NCBI GenBank assembly: GCA_002408085.1
Contig: DHQL01000004.1
Coordinates: 24,356 to 88,355, forward strand
Origin: Spirochaeta sp. UBA5339
Lineage (GTDB): Bacteria > Spirochaetota > Spirochaetia > DSM-2461
Reading direction: 5' to 3'
DNA: 64,000 nucleotides
Both the position numbers and the translations under genes were made by a program. The stretch's first letter is position 1, and every line of letters starts with the position of its first letter. The notes beneath the pieces are model-generated. The model had not been told where the DNA came from. It saw only the letters and a list, made by a program, of their open reading frames with translations, and did no database searches. Of this stretch, positions 17,611 through 25,556 are shown piece after piece.

Positions 17611-17650
17611 AGTTAGTCTCTGATAATAATTTTGGGTTGTCAATATCGTT
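17611..17650 (-). promoter_or_regulatory. Shared upstream element of the two related uptake loci, copy 1
   Basis: On the plus strand this begins AGTTAGT and contains TCAATAT at offset 30. The same arrangement, 26 of 40 positions identical by my count, occurs at 30290-30329 upstream of the permease gene. Both copies lie on the promoter side of minus-strand genes, 66 and 45 bases from the start codons. Probably the site of a common, perhaps metal-responsive, regulator. The regulator is not in the window. Confidence 0.4.
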
Positions 17651-17741
17651 TCATTGAAAAATGTTAACATGGCTTTACAAGGTATAGATAATTATATAAG
17701 TTAAAGCTAACATAGATTATGTTCACATTTAGGAGTAAAAT

Positions 17742-18554
17742 ATGAAAAAGAGAATAGCTTTCCTTGTCACTGCTGTTTTACTGATTACAATGGCAGCACC
17801 CGTATTTGCAGATGACTTGAAGTTCACAATCGGTTCATTTGTCGAAACAAAGTCAAACCTGGATGACAACATCCAGGCCAGCGGCGGCGGTATTATAGGT
17901 GCCGATTTCAAGGTTCAGTACAATGATCTGTATGTAAAAATTGCTGAAGAGAGCAGATCCGGGGGATCGGCACTCAGGCAGAAGTATATTTTGGGATACA
18001 ACACGCTGAGCTTTGGTGCTTTCTCCCTTAAGCCGGAGTATGAGTTCAGAACAAACTCTGCAATGGACGATATGTTTGGGGACTCAGCTGAATACGAACA
18101 CCGCTTTAAACTAAACTTCGGTGGTAAATTCGGTGACCACAGAGCCTACCTGAACACAATGCCCACTTTGAAGCACGATAGTGATGATCTATGGTACTTC
18201 CACGAGGTCGAACTGGGCTACAGGTTTATGATCAGCGGCAGCCGGAACTTTGCCCTGGCTCTCTTCAACGAGCTCGAAATGACCGGTGACAATTCTGATA
18301 TTGAACAGAACGAAATCCAGGTGAGACTCTATTACAGCCACAAGTTTGAAAACGGTATCTCTGTAAATCCCTATGCAAGAATCTCAGTATACAGAAAGGC
18401 CTTAGGTGAAAGATACAGAGTCGGCTCCAAGCTCTCCTACTCAGCATCCAACGGGCTGGCCCCCTTCGGTGAAGTGTACTGGGAGGGAACGGATAAAGCA
18501 TCGGGATTCACAAACGATCTGATGGCCAAATTCGGTATGTCCTACTCCTGGTAG
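17742..18554 (+). CDS. Outer-membrane beta-barrel protein, KdgM-like porin candidate
   Basis: The 270-residue protein has a clear signal peptide (MKKRIAFLVTAVLLITMAAPVFA) and alternating amphipathic strands throughout (KFTIGSFVE, YLKPEYEFRT-type segments, EYEHRFKLNFGG, HEVELGYRF). It ends in an aromatic residue (GMSYSW), the usual outer-membrane assembly signal. Size and the RYRVGSKLSYS end resemble oligogalacturonate-type KdgM porins, but I would not assign a substrate. AGGAG precedes the ATG. It is divergent from the orphan binding protein, so the pair may form an outer-membrane plus periplasmic route for the same nutrient. Confidence 0.7.
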   Translation: MKKRIAFLVTAVLLITMAAPVFADDLKFTIGSFVETKSNLDDNIQASGGGIIGADFKVQYNDLYVKIAEESRSGGSALRQKYILGYNTLSFGAFSLKPEYEFRTNSAMDDMFGDSAEYEHRFKLNFGGKFGDHRAYLNTMPTLKHDSDDLWYFHEVELGYRFMISGSRNFALALFNELEMTGDNSDIEQNEIQVRLYYSHKFENGISVNPYARISVYRKALGERYRVGSKLSYSASNGLAPFGEVYWEGTDKASGFTNDLMAKFGMSYSW

Positions 18555-19032
18555 AGATCCTTCGGGCAACCCGGCTTCGCCGGCCGGGCTTTGCGCCGGT
18601 CCCGTCTTCCGGCTGCGCCTCCGTCCAGCTACACATTGTTGTTGAGATATGTGATACTCACATATATGAAAATTATCGATGTGTTTATGCTTACGTCTCC
18701 TTTTTGGGGCCCTCGTATTTTATCGAAGCAGATCCTGCTTGTTGAGGTTCTTCCATTCTGCTTTGAAAATGACTTTGAGGGCCCAAAGACCTGGAGCCGG
18801 GCTGGTATCCGCTCCCGCATCAATTTTTACCGGGACAAATCTTATAACAGGATTTTTAACTGGGGTTCCCTTTGCCTGGTGCTTTGCTATGGAAGTCTAC
18901 TGTACCCTGCTGCACTGCTGTTTTGGGGAATGTCCTCCTGTTTATCCTCGCTGACCTTTAAGTTTCTGACGTAGTTCCGTCCATGTGACAAGTCGGTTGT
19001 GGAACAGCCACACAGGAGAAGCAATTTATTTT
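18555..19032 (+). other. 478-bp stretch without a supported gene; hairpins and possible gene remnant
   Basis: It begins with GC-rich inverted repeats around 18570-18600 (CCCGGC with GCCGGG), plausibly the porin terminator although no long T-run follows. A perfect 8-bp palindrome ATATGTGA, three bases, TCACATAT lies at 18647-18665. Open frames of 91-127 codons at 18591-18974 have no ribosome-binding site and unconvincing composition. One frame holds a short transporter-like hydrophobic stretch (TGTNLITGFLTGVPFAWCF) with no bounds, which could be the debris of a membrane protein. Confidence 0.4.
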
Positions 19033-19515
19033 ATGAGAAAACAAGCCAGAGAGTTCGCAATTGACGCTCACGGTGATCAGAAATACGGAGTTCATCCCTA
19101 TTCCTCTCATCTCGATGCAGTTGCAAAGCTTGCCGGCCCTTACGGTGAACAAGCCGAGGTGATTGCCTATCTTCATGATGTGGTTGAGGACACAGATGTC
19201 GGTCTGAAGGAGATAGAGGATCACTTTGGAAAACTGGTTGCTGATGCCGTATCCATTTTGACGGATGAGCCCGGTTCAAACAGAAAGGAAAGGAAGTCAA
19301 AAACCTATGCAAAGATGTCCAGGGTTTCGGGTGAGGCAGAGATCGCTCTTGTTGTAAAGGCTGCTGACCGTCTTGCAAATATAAGTGCATGTGTAGCCGA
19401 TAAAAACCAGGAATTGCTGGATATGTATAAAAGTGAGCATAAGGTATTCAGAGATTCTGTATATCGCCCTGGCATTTGTGATGAACTCTGGCGTGAACTG
19501 GATGCATATTTTTGA
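19033..19515 (+). CDS. Single-domain HD hydrolase, RelA/SpoT (MESH1)-like small alarmone hydrolase
   Basis: The 160-residue cytoplasmic protein has the SpoT-hydrolase HD pattern: early His in YSSHLDAVAKL, HDVVEDTD (the HDxxED core near 54-59), LTDEPG, and the distal Asp in KAADRLANI. No synthetase, TGS or ACT domain is present, so it resembles stand-alone (p)ppGpp 3'-pyrophosphohydrolases. I start at MRKQAREF; AGGAGAAG lies about 11 bases upstream. An in-frame ATG at 18985 would add 16 unlikely residues. Two small unknown genes follow on the same strand. Substrate (ppGpp or another nucleotide) is unproven. Confidence 0.75.
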   Translation: MRKQAREFAIDAHGDQKYGVHPYSSHLDAVAKLAGPYGEQAEVIAYLHDVVEDTDVGLKEIEDHFGKLVADAVSILTDEPGSNRKERKSKTYAKMSRVSGEAEIALVVKAADRLANISACVADKNQELLDMYKSEHKVFRDSVYRPGICDELWRELDAYF

Positions 19516-19537
19516 TTGGTGTACAGGAGAGTGCCGC

Positions 19538-20008
19538 GTGTATAAATCCCTTCTTGCTTTTATTCTGACAAAGAAGATCGAGAGCCTGCCGATGAGTGAT
19601 CTCTATCTATGGGCAGAAAAGAATAAGCTGATAGTTAAGAGTGTTGATCGTTCCGGAGCCTTTCAGATGGAAGATTCTGACGGCAGGCTGGTGCTCTTCG
19701 GGAATGCAGCAGATGATGAACTTGCAGTCGGAATCTGTCCCATCGGGTATTGGCCCTTGGGAGACAGGATATCCGAATCTGAGCGCAGGAGCCTGGATGA
19801 TGCTTATGCCTCGGCCAGAGAGTATCTGCAGAGTGTCCTCCAGGAGAAGGGTTCTGAACAAAGGGATGCCGGGAATTACGGTTTTAAAAGTTCAAAGTGG
19901 ATACGGGGCGGTGGTGCCCTCTTTCTCTATCAGGATGCAAGAGATCCCCTGTTTGGAACAGAAGTCGCTGTCTCAATTGTGAAAAATAGTGAGCATGAAG
20001 CATACTAA
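19538..20008 (+). CDS. Hypothetical protein
   Basis: I do not recognise a family. The GTG at 19538 is chosen because AGGAGA lies seven bases upstream. The 156-residue product is soluble, acidic and signal-free (SLLAFILTKKIESLPMSDLY near the start; GICPIGYWPLGDRISESERR in the middle). The frame is open upstream to 19433, but that extension overlaps the alarmone hydrolase gene. It follows that gene closely (22 bases) and may be cotranscribed with it. Confidence 0.6.
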   Translation: MYKSLLAFILTKKIESLPMSDLYLWAEKNKLIVKSVDRSGAFQMEDSDGRLVLFGNAADDELAVGICPIGYWPLGDRISESERRSLDDAYASAREYLQSVLQEKGSEQRDAGNYGFKSSKWIRGGGALFLYQDARDPLFGTEVAVSIVKNSEHEAY

Positions 20009-20017
20009 ACCCTGATA

Positions 20018-20404
20018 ATGCAGAACACATTCGTTCTGAGGGAGTGGCAATTGAAGATTGAGGACGTATCCATAACAAGAAGCAGTGACTTGAAAGGGAC
20101 TATCCAACTGAACGGTACCTATACCTACGAAGCCTTCGGGCCCTTCGGACAAGGGTATAATATCAAAGTTACCCATGGGAGTGATGAAGCTGTCCTGAAC
20201 TACCACTGGAGAGACGGGCCGGGAGCCTTCGTCAAATCGAAGCAGGGAAAATACGAAATGTCTGATCAAACGGTCTTTCAGGGGGGTAAGAAGCTCCTTG
20301 ATCTTACAGCTGCTTTGGATTTTGAACCCCTGGAAGAGGAAATCATCATAGCTTTATTCATTATCAACCATCACTATTACAGAAAAAGCGGCCCCTTCAG
20401 TTAA
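20018..20404 (+). CDS. Hypothetical protein
   Basis: Unrecognised. It is 128 residues from the ATG at 20018, which lacks a good ribosome-binding site. A TTG at 20051 preceded by GAGGGAG is a plausible shorter start, giving LKIEDVSITRSSDLKGTIQ. The body reads as beta-rich (LKGTIQLNGTYTYEAFGPFGQGYNIKVTHG) and ends in a hydrophobic stretch (EEEIIIALFIINHHYY). Only 9 bases separate it from the gene before. The weak start makes this the least certain of the three small genes. Confidence 0.5.
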   Translation: MQNTFVLREWQLKIEDVSITRSSDLKGTIQLNGTYTYEAFGPFGQGYNIKVTHGSDEAVLNYHWRDGPGAFVKSKQGKYEMSDQTVFQGGKKLLDLTAALDFEPLEEEIIIALFIINHHYYRKSGPFS

Positions 20405-20413
20405 GCACTGTAC

Positions 20414-20863
20414 TTAGCTCTTTTCTTCCGCTGTTCTGACTGCCTCCTTTGATCTTTCTCCCACATAGATGCCGAGGATGATCAGAATAATCCCTGATAC
20501 TGCAGTCAGAGGATGACCTATGGCATCTTTCAGGTAATCAATAAGGGTTGCCAGGAGAATCTGGCCCCCAATCATAAGGATTGTTGCCTTGGAGGCGCCG
20601 AGTCTGGGAATGAGGAAGTTGGCCACCGTGATATAGACCGCTCCGATGATTCCTCCCAGATAGGCATAGACGGGAATGCACTGCATATGGATCTCCTGAT
20701 TGTTAAAGAGCAGGAAGAAGATTCCCATCAGGAGAGTCCCTGTCAGATGATTCCATACCGATGCTCCTGCAGGAGTAATCTCCCTTCCCAGCCGGGCATT
20801 CATGATCCGGCTCACTGTTACAAGAAGACCGTTGGTCAGGGCTACAACTATCATCAAAATCAT
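20414..20863 (-). CDS. DMT superfamily YdcZ/DUF606 half-transporter, second copy
   Basis: The 149-residue membrane protein has five hydrophobic segments and the YdcZ features NGLLVTVSRIMNARLGREI, GASVWNHLTGTLLMG, LGGIIGAVYITVANFLIPRLGA and TILMIGGQI. It is half the size of a ten-helix DMT transporter. Its start overlaps the stop of the preceding YdcZ gene by four bases, so the two products probably form a heterodimer in the cytoplasmic membrane. Substrate unknown; the divergent MarR suggests a toxic or signalling compound. Confidence 0.85.
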   Translation of the reverse strand: MILMIVVALTNGLLVTVSRIMNARLGREITPAGASVWNHLTGTLLMGIFFLLFNNQEIHMQCIPVYAYLGGIIGAVYITVANFLIPRLGASKATILMIGGQILLATLIDYLKDAIGHPLTAVSGIILIILGIYVGERSKEAVRTAEEKS

Positions 20864-21312
20864 GACGGACCTCCTGCATTGATGACAAGAAGTGACCCTG
20901 TCAGGATCAATCCGATTCGCAGGGCATCCAGGGGTGTCAGCAGCCTCCTGGGTGATTCCATTAAACCGAAACGGTCCACCCCAAGGGATGTTACGGTCTG
21001 TCCTAAAATAAAAATACTCAGACTTCCCGTCAGTCCCAGGGGGGAGTTCACCGCCATATTGGCAGTAACAACAGAAAGAGCCCCTGCCATACCGCCTGTA
21101 TATGACCAGAGGGGTGCAGCACCGGATACCAGCTTCCCTCTATGATTCATAAGCCTCCACAGAACCAGGCTGGTCAGCAAACCTGCCCCATGGACTAAGA
21201 GTGATGAAAAGAAGGGGGTCGTATATCTGCTCAACAGACCGTTGAGTGCTATCATTGCAGCAAGCATCGCCCCGGCCATGGTTGCCATGGGCGTGTAGTA
21301 TTTCACTTTCAT
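20860..21312 (-). CDS. DMT superfamily YdcZ/DUF606 half-transporter, first copy
   Basis: This 150-residue five-helix protein is homologous to its downstream partner: LNGLLSRYTTPFFSSLLVHGAG aligns with NGLLVTVSRIMNARLG...WNHLTG, and WSYTGGMAGALSVVTANMAVNSPLG with YLGGIIGAVYITVANFLIP. GGAGG precedes the ATG. It is transcribed from a promoter at 21358-21386 that overlaps two operator-like palindromes, divergent from a MarR-family gene. Confidence 0.85.
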   Translation of the reverse strand: MKVKYYTPMATMAGAMLAAMIALNGLLSRYTTPFFSSLLVHGAGLLTSLVLWRLMNHRGKLVSGAAPLWSYTGGMAGALSVVTANMAVNSPLGLTGSLSIFILGQTVTSLGVDRFGLMESPRRLLTPLDALRIGLILTGSLLVINAGGPS

Positions 21313-21345
21313 AATACCTCCATTTGGATATGTCTTTGAATAAAG

Positions 21346-21391
21346 TATCTTAGTATTAAGATAAATAGGTTTTGTCTTAACGTCAAGATAC
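21346..21391. promoter_or_regulatory. Divergent promoter and MarR-type operators between ydcZ pair and marR
   Basis: Box 1 (21346-21363) is a perfect palindrome TATCTTA, four bases, TAAGATA. Box 2 (21374-21391) is a related imperfect dyad, GTCTT-N6-AAGATAC. For the minus-strand ydcZ pair, -35 TTGACG (plus positions 21381-21386) and -10 TATCTT (21358-21363) have a 17-base spacer. Box 1 therefore covers the -10 and box 2 the -35. A TTGACA at 21392-21397 faces the marR gene. The layout fits repression by the MarR product. Confidence 0.75.
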
Positions 21392-21427
21392 TTGACAGGA
21401 GCTGAGTTTGGCTGGAAGATAGGAGCT

Positions 21428-21919
21428 ATGAAAAAGGATTACGTGGACTATATCATTTCTCAATGGGAAAAAGAGATGAAGGACCTGGATGTGTCTCCCA
21501 TGGCCGTCGTCGGACGGCTTTCAAGGGTGGCGGACCATCTGGACAAACGCCTTCAGGACAACTACTCCAGATTTTCCATTAATGGCGGGGAGTTCGATGT
21601 ACTGGCCTCTCTCAGACGCTCGGGCAAACCCTATCAGCTGACACCCACAGAACTTTATAACTCTCTTATGATTACCTCGGGAACCATTACAAACCGCCTG
21701 GATCATCTTGAAAAAGCAGGGCTTATCACCCGTTCTCCCAATCCCGATGACCGGAGGGGAATTGTAGTCTCCCTGACCCGGAAGGGGATTGAATTTATGA
21801 ATGAAGCCTATCCGGCTCATATTGCCCATGAAGAAGGCCTGCTGACTGCCTTGACCGGAGAAGAGCGGACAGTGCTCATTGCTCTGTTAAGAAAACTTTT
21901 AATCTCTTTTGAGGAGTAG
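21428..21919 (+). CDS. MarR family transcriptional regulator
   Basis: The 163-residue winged-helix regulator has a recognition region LTPTELYNSLMITSGTITNRLDHLEKAGLI (split over about 78-107) and the wing RSPNPDDRRGIVVSLTRKG. I start at MKKDYVDYII; an ATG at 21392 lies inside the -35 region. It should repress the divergent YdcZ pair and itself through the palindromes at 21346-21391, with release by a small ligand, as in the family generally. The next gene starts two bases after its stop. Confidence 0.9.
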   Translation: MKKDYVDYIISQWEKEMKDLDVSPMAVVGRLSRVADHLDKRLQDNYSRFSINGGEFDVLASLRRSGKPYQLTPTELYNSLMITSGTITNRLDHLEKAGLITRSPNPDDRRGIVVSLTRKGIEFMNEAYPAHIAHEEGLLTALTGEERTVLIALLRKLLISFEE

Positions 21920-21921
21920 AT

Positions 21922-22227
21922 ATGGGAAAAAGCATTTTATCCGGTAACTGGACTGCTGAACTGGGAGGATGGAATCTGGAGATTTCAATCTCCGATGACG
22001 GAAGCCTCCTTAACCAGTGTATTTATGATCAGGATGGAAATATCATTGATGATACGACCCCCAAAGGTCATAGGTGGGTATATAAAGAGAATGAACTCAT
22101 TGTTGAAACTCCCCATCCCGAGGCAGATAGATACAAGGCAACGCTGGATGAGAACACCCTCTCAACCAGTTTCAAAGACGGCCCTGAAACGGTAGACATT
22201 GTCTGGCGGAGAAAGACTGACATTTAA
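21922..22227 (+). CDS. Small hypothetical protein in the marR operon
   Basis: Unrecognised 101-residue soluble protein starting right after marR, with GAGGAG before the ATG, so it is translated with it. It looks beta-rich (LSGNWTAELGGWNLEISISDDGS, RWVYKENELIVETPHPEADRY, split by me for brevity), similar in feel to small lipocalin-like or META-type folds. No signal peptide. It could bind a small hydrophobic ligand, but that is guesswork. Confidence 0.75.
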   Translation: MGKSILSGNWTAELGGWNLEISISDDGSLLNQCIYDQDGNIIDDTTPKGHRWVYKENELIVETPHPEADRYKATLDENTLSTSFKDGPETVDIVWRRKTDI

Positions 22228-22328
22228 TTTTACTAATATTTCTGTTTCTATATAAATTATTTTCTTGCAATAAAAATAAACGAGTGTTTATATGTAAGGA
22301 TACGGCTTTTCATAAACAGGGGGTGGAT

Positions 22329-24533
22329 ATGAAAAAGAACGAATTTAACAGAAGTATTCGCAACAGTTTAATGATTCTGGTCCTGGTGGTTTCACTGCTG
22401 GTAACAGCCTCGATTGCCTTTATCAGTATAAGCAGAACCCGATCCAACAATCTGGACTACGCCAGCCATCACCTGGAATCTATTACAAAGGTAAAGAAAG
22501 TAGTACTGGAGGATTATTTCTCTGTTATGGAGGGTAAAATCCATGTAATCAAGGATAATCCCTTTGTTCAGACAGCATTAACGGATCTGGATGATGCCTT
22601 TATGAGCCACGGGGATTCCATAGACAGCGATGAGTGGCGTAGTAGAGCCAGCCTCTATGACCCCCTCTTTCAGGATATCTGCCGGGATCTGGAAATAGAC
22701 GACATCATACTGATGTGCCCAGAGGGAAGCATTGTCTATACCGGAAGCAAACATGATGATCTTGGTCTCTTTGTGACTGACGACAAACTTAAGGACACCT
22801 CCTTCGGCAAGGCCTTCCGCTTTCTCCAGAACAGTCCGGATCGGGATGTTGTTATAAGCGACTTTGAGCCCTATGATCCAAAGGGCGGAGAACCCATGGC
22901 CTTTCTGGTAGGAAGAATGACCGAATGGAAAACGGGTGAACTGATCGGCCATGTGGGATTCAGTATCTCCCGTGATTATATCAATAAGATTGTCAATGAG
23001 AAAACGGGAATGGGGGAGACCGGAAATTCCATACTCACCGCCTTCAGCGAAGATGGTTTCCTGACCATGAGAAGCGATCTTGAGATTTCAGGGAGCCAGT
23101 ACAGTGTGGGAGATCTGGCCGGTATTACCTCTCTTGATAAAGAACTGAAAGAAAAGACCTCGGGAACAGAGATAATTACAGATTCAGGAGAGCCCGTTCT
23201 TGCCTCCTACATGCCTCTTGAACACTCAGATATCCACTGGAGCATCATATCCCGGCAGAGTGTCAAGGAAATTAACAATATGGTGGCAGGAACGGTGATC
23301 ATCATTGTTCTGGTTTCTATTCTGGCACTGATCCTGGCACTGGGAGCCGCCTATCTTCTCTCATCTCTTATCATCAGGTCCATTAAAAGCACCACCAAGG
23401 CCTTTCAGGATATCGGAGAGGGTGACGGTGATCTGACAAAACGGATTGCCATACAGAGCAGAAATGAAACAGGGGAAATGAGTTATTACTTCAATGCCTT
23501 TCTTGATAAACTGAATATAATTGTTTCGGGTATTAAAAGGAGCACGGGGGACACCATACATCTCAGCCACTCCCTGAAAGAGAATATGGACGAAACAGAG
23601 AAGTTCTCCAGGGATATCGCGGGCATTACAAAAGAGGTAAAGGAGAGTGTTGTCAGCCAGGCTTCTTCAGTTGAAGAGGTCTCATCTACCATGGAGGAGA
23701 TTGTCAGAACAATCGAGCAGCAGGATTCGAAGATTGTGGCTCAGACAGCCAATATAACAGAGAGTTCCGCCTCCGTAGAGCAGATGATTGCCAATATTCA
23801 GTCTATCTCCAGAAACCTGAATTCCAACAGCAAAGAGTTTACCAGACTCAATGATTCCGTTCAGTCCGGTGCGGGGGATATAAATGAGCTTACCAGGCTG
23901 GTTGGAGATCTTACAGGCCGGGCGGAAAAAGTTATCGAAGCCAATGAGGTCATTACCAATATTGCCTCCCAGACCAATCTGCTGGCCATGAATGCTGCCA
24001 TAGAGGCGGCTCATGCTGGAGAATCGGGCAAGGGGTTTGCCGTTGTGGCAGATGAGATCAGAAAGCTGGCCGAAACATCCAACAATCAGTCAAAGAGCAT
24101 AGGTGAGAATGTTAAGACCCTGAGCGATACGGTTCAGACCTTTGCGGTATTTGCCCAGAGGATGTCTTCATCCTTCAGGGAAATTGAATCATCCATGAAG
24201 AACGTTACAAACATTGAAAAAGAGATAATGGACGCCCTGAATGAACAGTCCGCGGGAAGTTCTCAGGTTATGCAGGCCCTTTCAGAAATAAGTCAGATAA
24301 CCAGCGAGATTCACAGCGGTTCCAACGAGATGCTTGCGGGAGGCAAGGGGATTCTTGAAGAGGTATCCCATCTTATGGATAGCTCAGAAACCATGAAAAA
24401 CAATACAATGGAAATCCTGAGGATGATTGAAAGGATAGTGGAGTCTATTGAAGAGTCGGGATCGGCTGTTCAAAAAACCCTGGAAAGCTTTGAAGAGATC
24501 AGCTCGAAGGTGTCCGTTTTTAAGACAGCATAA
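22329..24533 (+). CDS. Methyl-accepting chemotaxis protein with periplasmic double-Cache-type sensor
   Basis: The 734-residue chemoreceptor has TM1 at about 10-32 (NSLMILVLVVSLLVTASIAF), a large periplasmic sensor to about 315 with Cache features, and TM2 at about 318-345 (VIIIVLVSILALILALGAAYLL). A HAMP domain follows (about 346-400), then the signalling hairpin with the tip TNLLAMNAAIEAAHAGESGK and GFAVVADEIRKLAE near 555-590. It relays ligand binding to CheA/CheW at the membrane. I start at MKKNEF with AGGGGG upstream. Monocistronic; ligand unknown. Confidence 0.95.
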   Translation: MKKNEFNRSIRNSLMILVLVVSLLVTASIAFISISRTRSNNLDYASHHLESITKVKKVVLEDYFSVMEGKIHVIKDNPFVQTALTDLDDAFMSHGDSIDSDEWRSRASLYDPLFQDICRDLEIDDIILMCPEGSIVYTGSKHDDLGLFVTDDKLKDTSFGKAFRFLQNSPDRDVVISDFEPYDPKGGEPMAFLVGRMTEWKTGELIGHVGFSISRDYINKIVNEKTGMGETGNSILTAFSEDGFLTMRSDLEISGSQYSVGDLAGITSLDKELKEKTSGTEIITDSGEPVLASYMPLEHSDIHWSIISRQSVKEINNMVAGTVIIIVLVSILALILALGAAYLLSSLIIRSIKSTTKAFQDIGEGDGDLTKRIAIQSRNETGEMSYYFNAFLDKLNIIVSGIKRSTGDTIHLSHSLKENMDETEKFSRDIAGITKEVKESVVSQASSVEEVSSTMEEIVRTIEQQDSKIVAQTANITESSASVEQMIANIQSISRNLNSNSKEFTRLNDSVQSGAGDINELTRLVGDLTGRAEKVIEANEVITNIASQTNLLAMNAAIEAAHAGESGKGFAVVADEIRKLAETSNNQSKSIGENVKTLSDTVQTFAVFAQRMSSSFREIESSMKNVTNIEKEIMDALNEQSAGSSQVMQALSEISQITSEIHSGSNEMLAGGKGILEEVSHLMDSSETMKNNTMEILRMIERIVESIEESGSAVQKTLESFEEISSKVSVFKTA

Positions 24534-24552
24534 GCCTGCCCTGAGGCAGGCT
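24533..24552. terminator. Hairpin between convergent genes
   Basis: AGCCTGCC, CTGA, GGCAGGCT: a perfect 8-bp stem starting within the chemoreceptor stop codon and ending 15 bases before the end of the convergent ABC ATPase gene. There is no T-run on either side, so termination would be weak or factor-dependent. Confidence 0.5.
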
Positions 24553-24566
24553 CATCATGAATTGCT

Positions 24567-25556
24567 TCAGTGGAGCATCTCGCCGTGGCGGAGCTGCTCT
24601 CTGGCGTTGAGGAGAAGGGCGTCGGCTTCTTCCAGTTTACAGAGCATTCCTCTCTCCTGGTCGTTGGTCTCAATTACCCTGATCATGCTTCCGCCGTTGA
24701 TGATGACTCTGCGGTCGGCCATCAGGGCCAGAAGGGGATCATGGGTGGCCAGAAAGACGATCTTCTCGTTTCTTACCAGCAGGTCCAGGGCCTTCTTTCT
24801 ATCCACACCGGCGTTCTCAATCTCGTCGATCAGAACAATGGGGGACTGGCTTAAGAGGGCCGTGTCGGCAATCATCAGGGCACGGGACTGACCCCCTGAA
24901 AGGTTGGTCAGGGCAGTGTCCTCGGTAAACCTTTCTCCCGCAAGCTCATTGGCCAGGGCCAGGATCTCATGGGCTATCTCTGTCGGGTTGGGAACCATCC
25001 GGCTCTCACTGTGCATGATCACGAAGTCCAGGGCGCTGCAGTCCATTACAAAGTTCATGTTCTGGGAGATCTGGGCCACCAGCTTCTTGTCCATGGAGAA
25101 CCGGACATTGTTTCCCGGGGCGTTCCCGTCGATCAGTATCTGACGGTTGGTGGGGGTGTCCTGCTGGGCAAGGCACTCGATGTCTTCAAGAAGACGGCTC
25201 TTGCCGCTTCCCGTGGGACCCACGACCGAGATAATGTCCCCCACATTCACCGTCAGGGACTCAACGGCTTCGGGGTTTCCGTCCTTGGCACGGCCGCCCT
25301 GAATCTTCAGGCTGCTGATGCTGGTGGACGAGGAGAGTGACTCCATGGCTTCAAGGAAGCCCGCCAGTTCGGGGAGAATTTCCTCCCTGATAAGGCCCTT
25401 GTCCTGAAGCTCTTCATCGCCGATCCCCTCAAGGTACTCCTTCAGAAGAACTTCATCGCCTGGAGCGGGAAGCTCACGGGTGGAAAAGAAGTCCTCGGCA
25501 TAGGGGTACTCTTTTATCAGGCGGGTATATGTAAAATTGGCAATCTTATCTGTCAT
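24567..25556 (-). CDS. Stand-alone soluble ABC-type ATPase with N-terminal helical module
   Basis: The 329-residue cytoplasmic ATPase has Walker A GPTGSGKS (113-120), ABC signature LSGGQ (219-223), Walker B VLIDEIE (241-247) and switch His in ATHDP (272). No membrane segment and no dedicated permease are seen. Residues 1-100 precede the ATPase core and include LIKEYPYAEDFF (13-24), which matches the start of the binding-protein-like gene product two genes upstream. It is the last gene of a seven-gene coupled operon (ATGA overlap with the GTPase gene). A role as a cytoplasmic motor or chaperone in metal or cofactor handling is inference; an importer ATPase is encoded separately at 28451. Confidence 0.8.
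   Translation of the reverse strand: MTDKIANFTYTRLIKEYPYAEDFFSTRELPAPGDEVLLKEYLEGIGDEELQDKGLIREEILPELAGFLEAMESLSSSTSISSLKIQGGRAKDGNPEAVESLTVNVGDIISVVGPTGSGKSRLLEDIECLAQQDTPTNRQILIDGNAPGNNVRFSMDKKLVAQISQNMNFVMDCSALDFVIMHSESRMVPNPTEIAHEILALANELAGERFTEDTALTNLSGGQSRALMIADTALLSQSPIVLIDEIENAGVDRKKALDLLVRNEKIVFLATHDPLLALMADRRVIINGGSMIRVIETNDQERGMLCKLEEADALLLNAREQLRHGEMLH

Noticed and set aside
17546..17741. Classical Fur box in the divergent intergenic region
   Set aside because: TGATAATAATTTT resembles half of a Fur site, but the second half is missing; the repeated element shared with 30290-30329 is better supported.
18591..18974. 127-codon and 91-codon plus-strand frames
   Set aside because: No ribosome-binding site, odd composition and no recognisable domain; only a short hydrophobic stretch looks gene-like, so recorded as a possible remnant only.
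18960..20413. Integron-like cassette array suggested by several small genes in a row
   Set aside because: I could not find paired GTTRRRY/RYYYAAC core sites or an integrase, so the idea has no direct support.
20414..21312. Frameshifted single DMT transporter split into two frames
   Set aside because: Both YdcZ halves are complete, homologous to each other, and joined by a normal ATGA overlap; paired five-helix YdcZ genes are a known arrangement.
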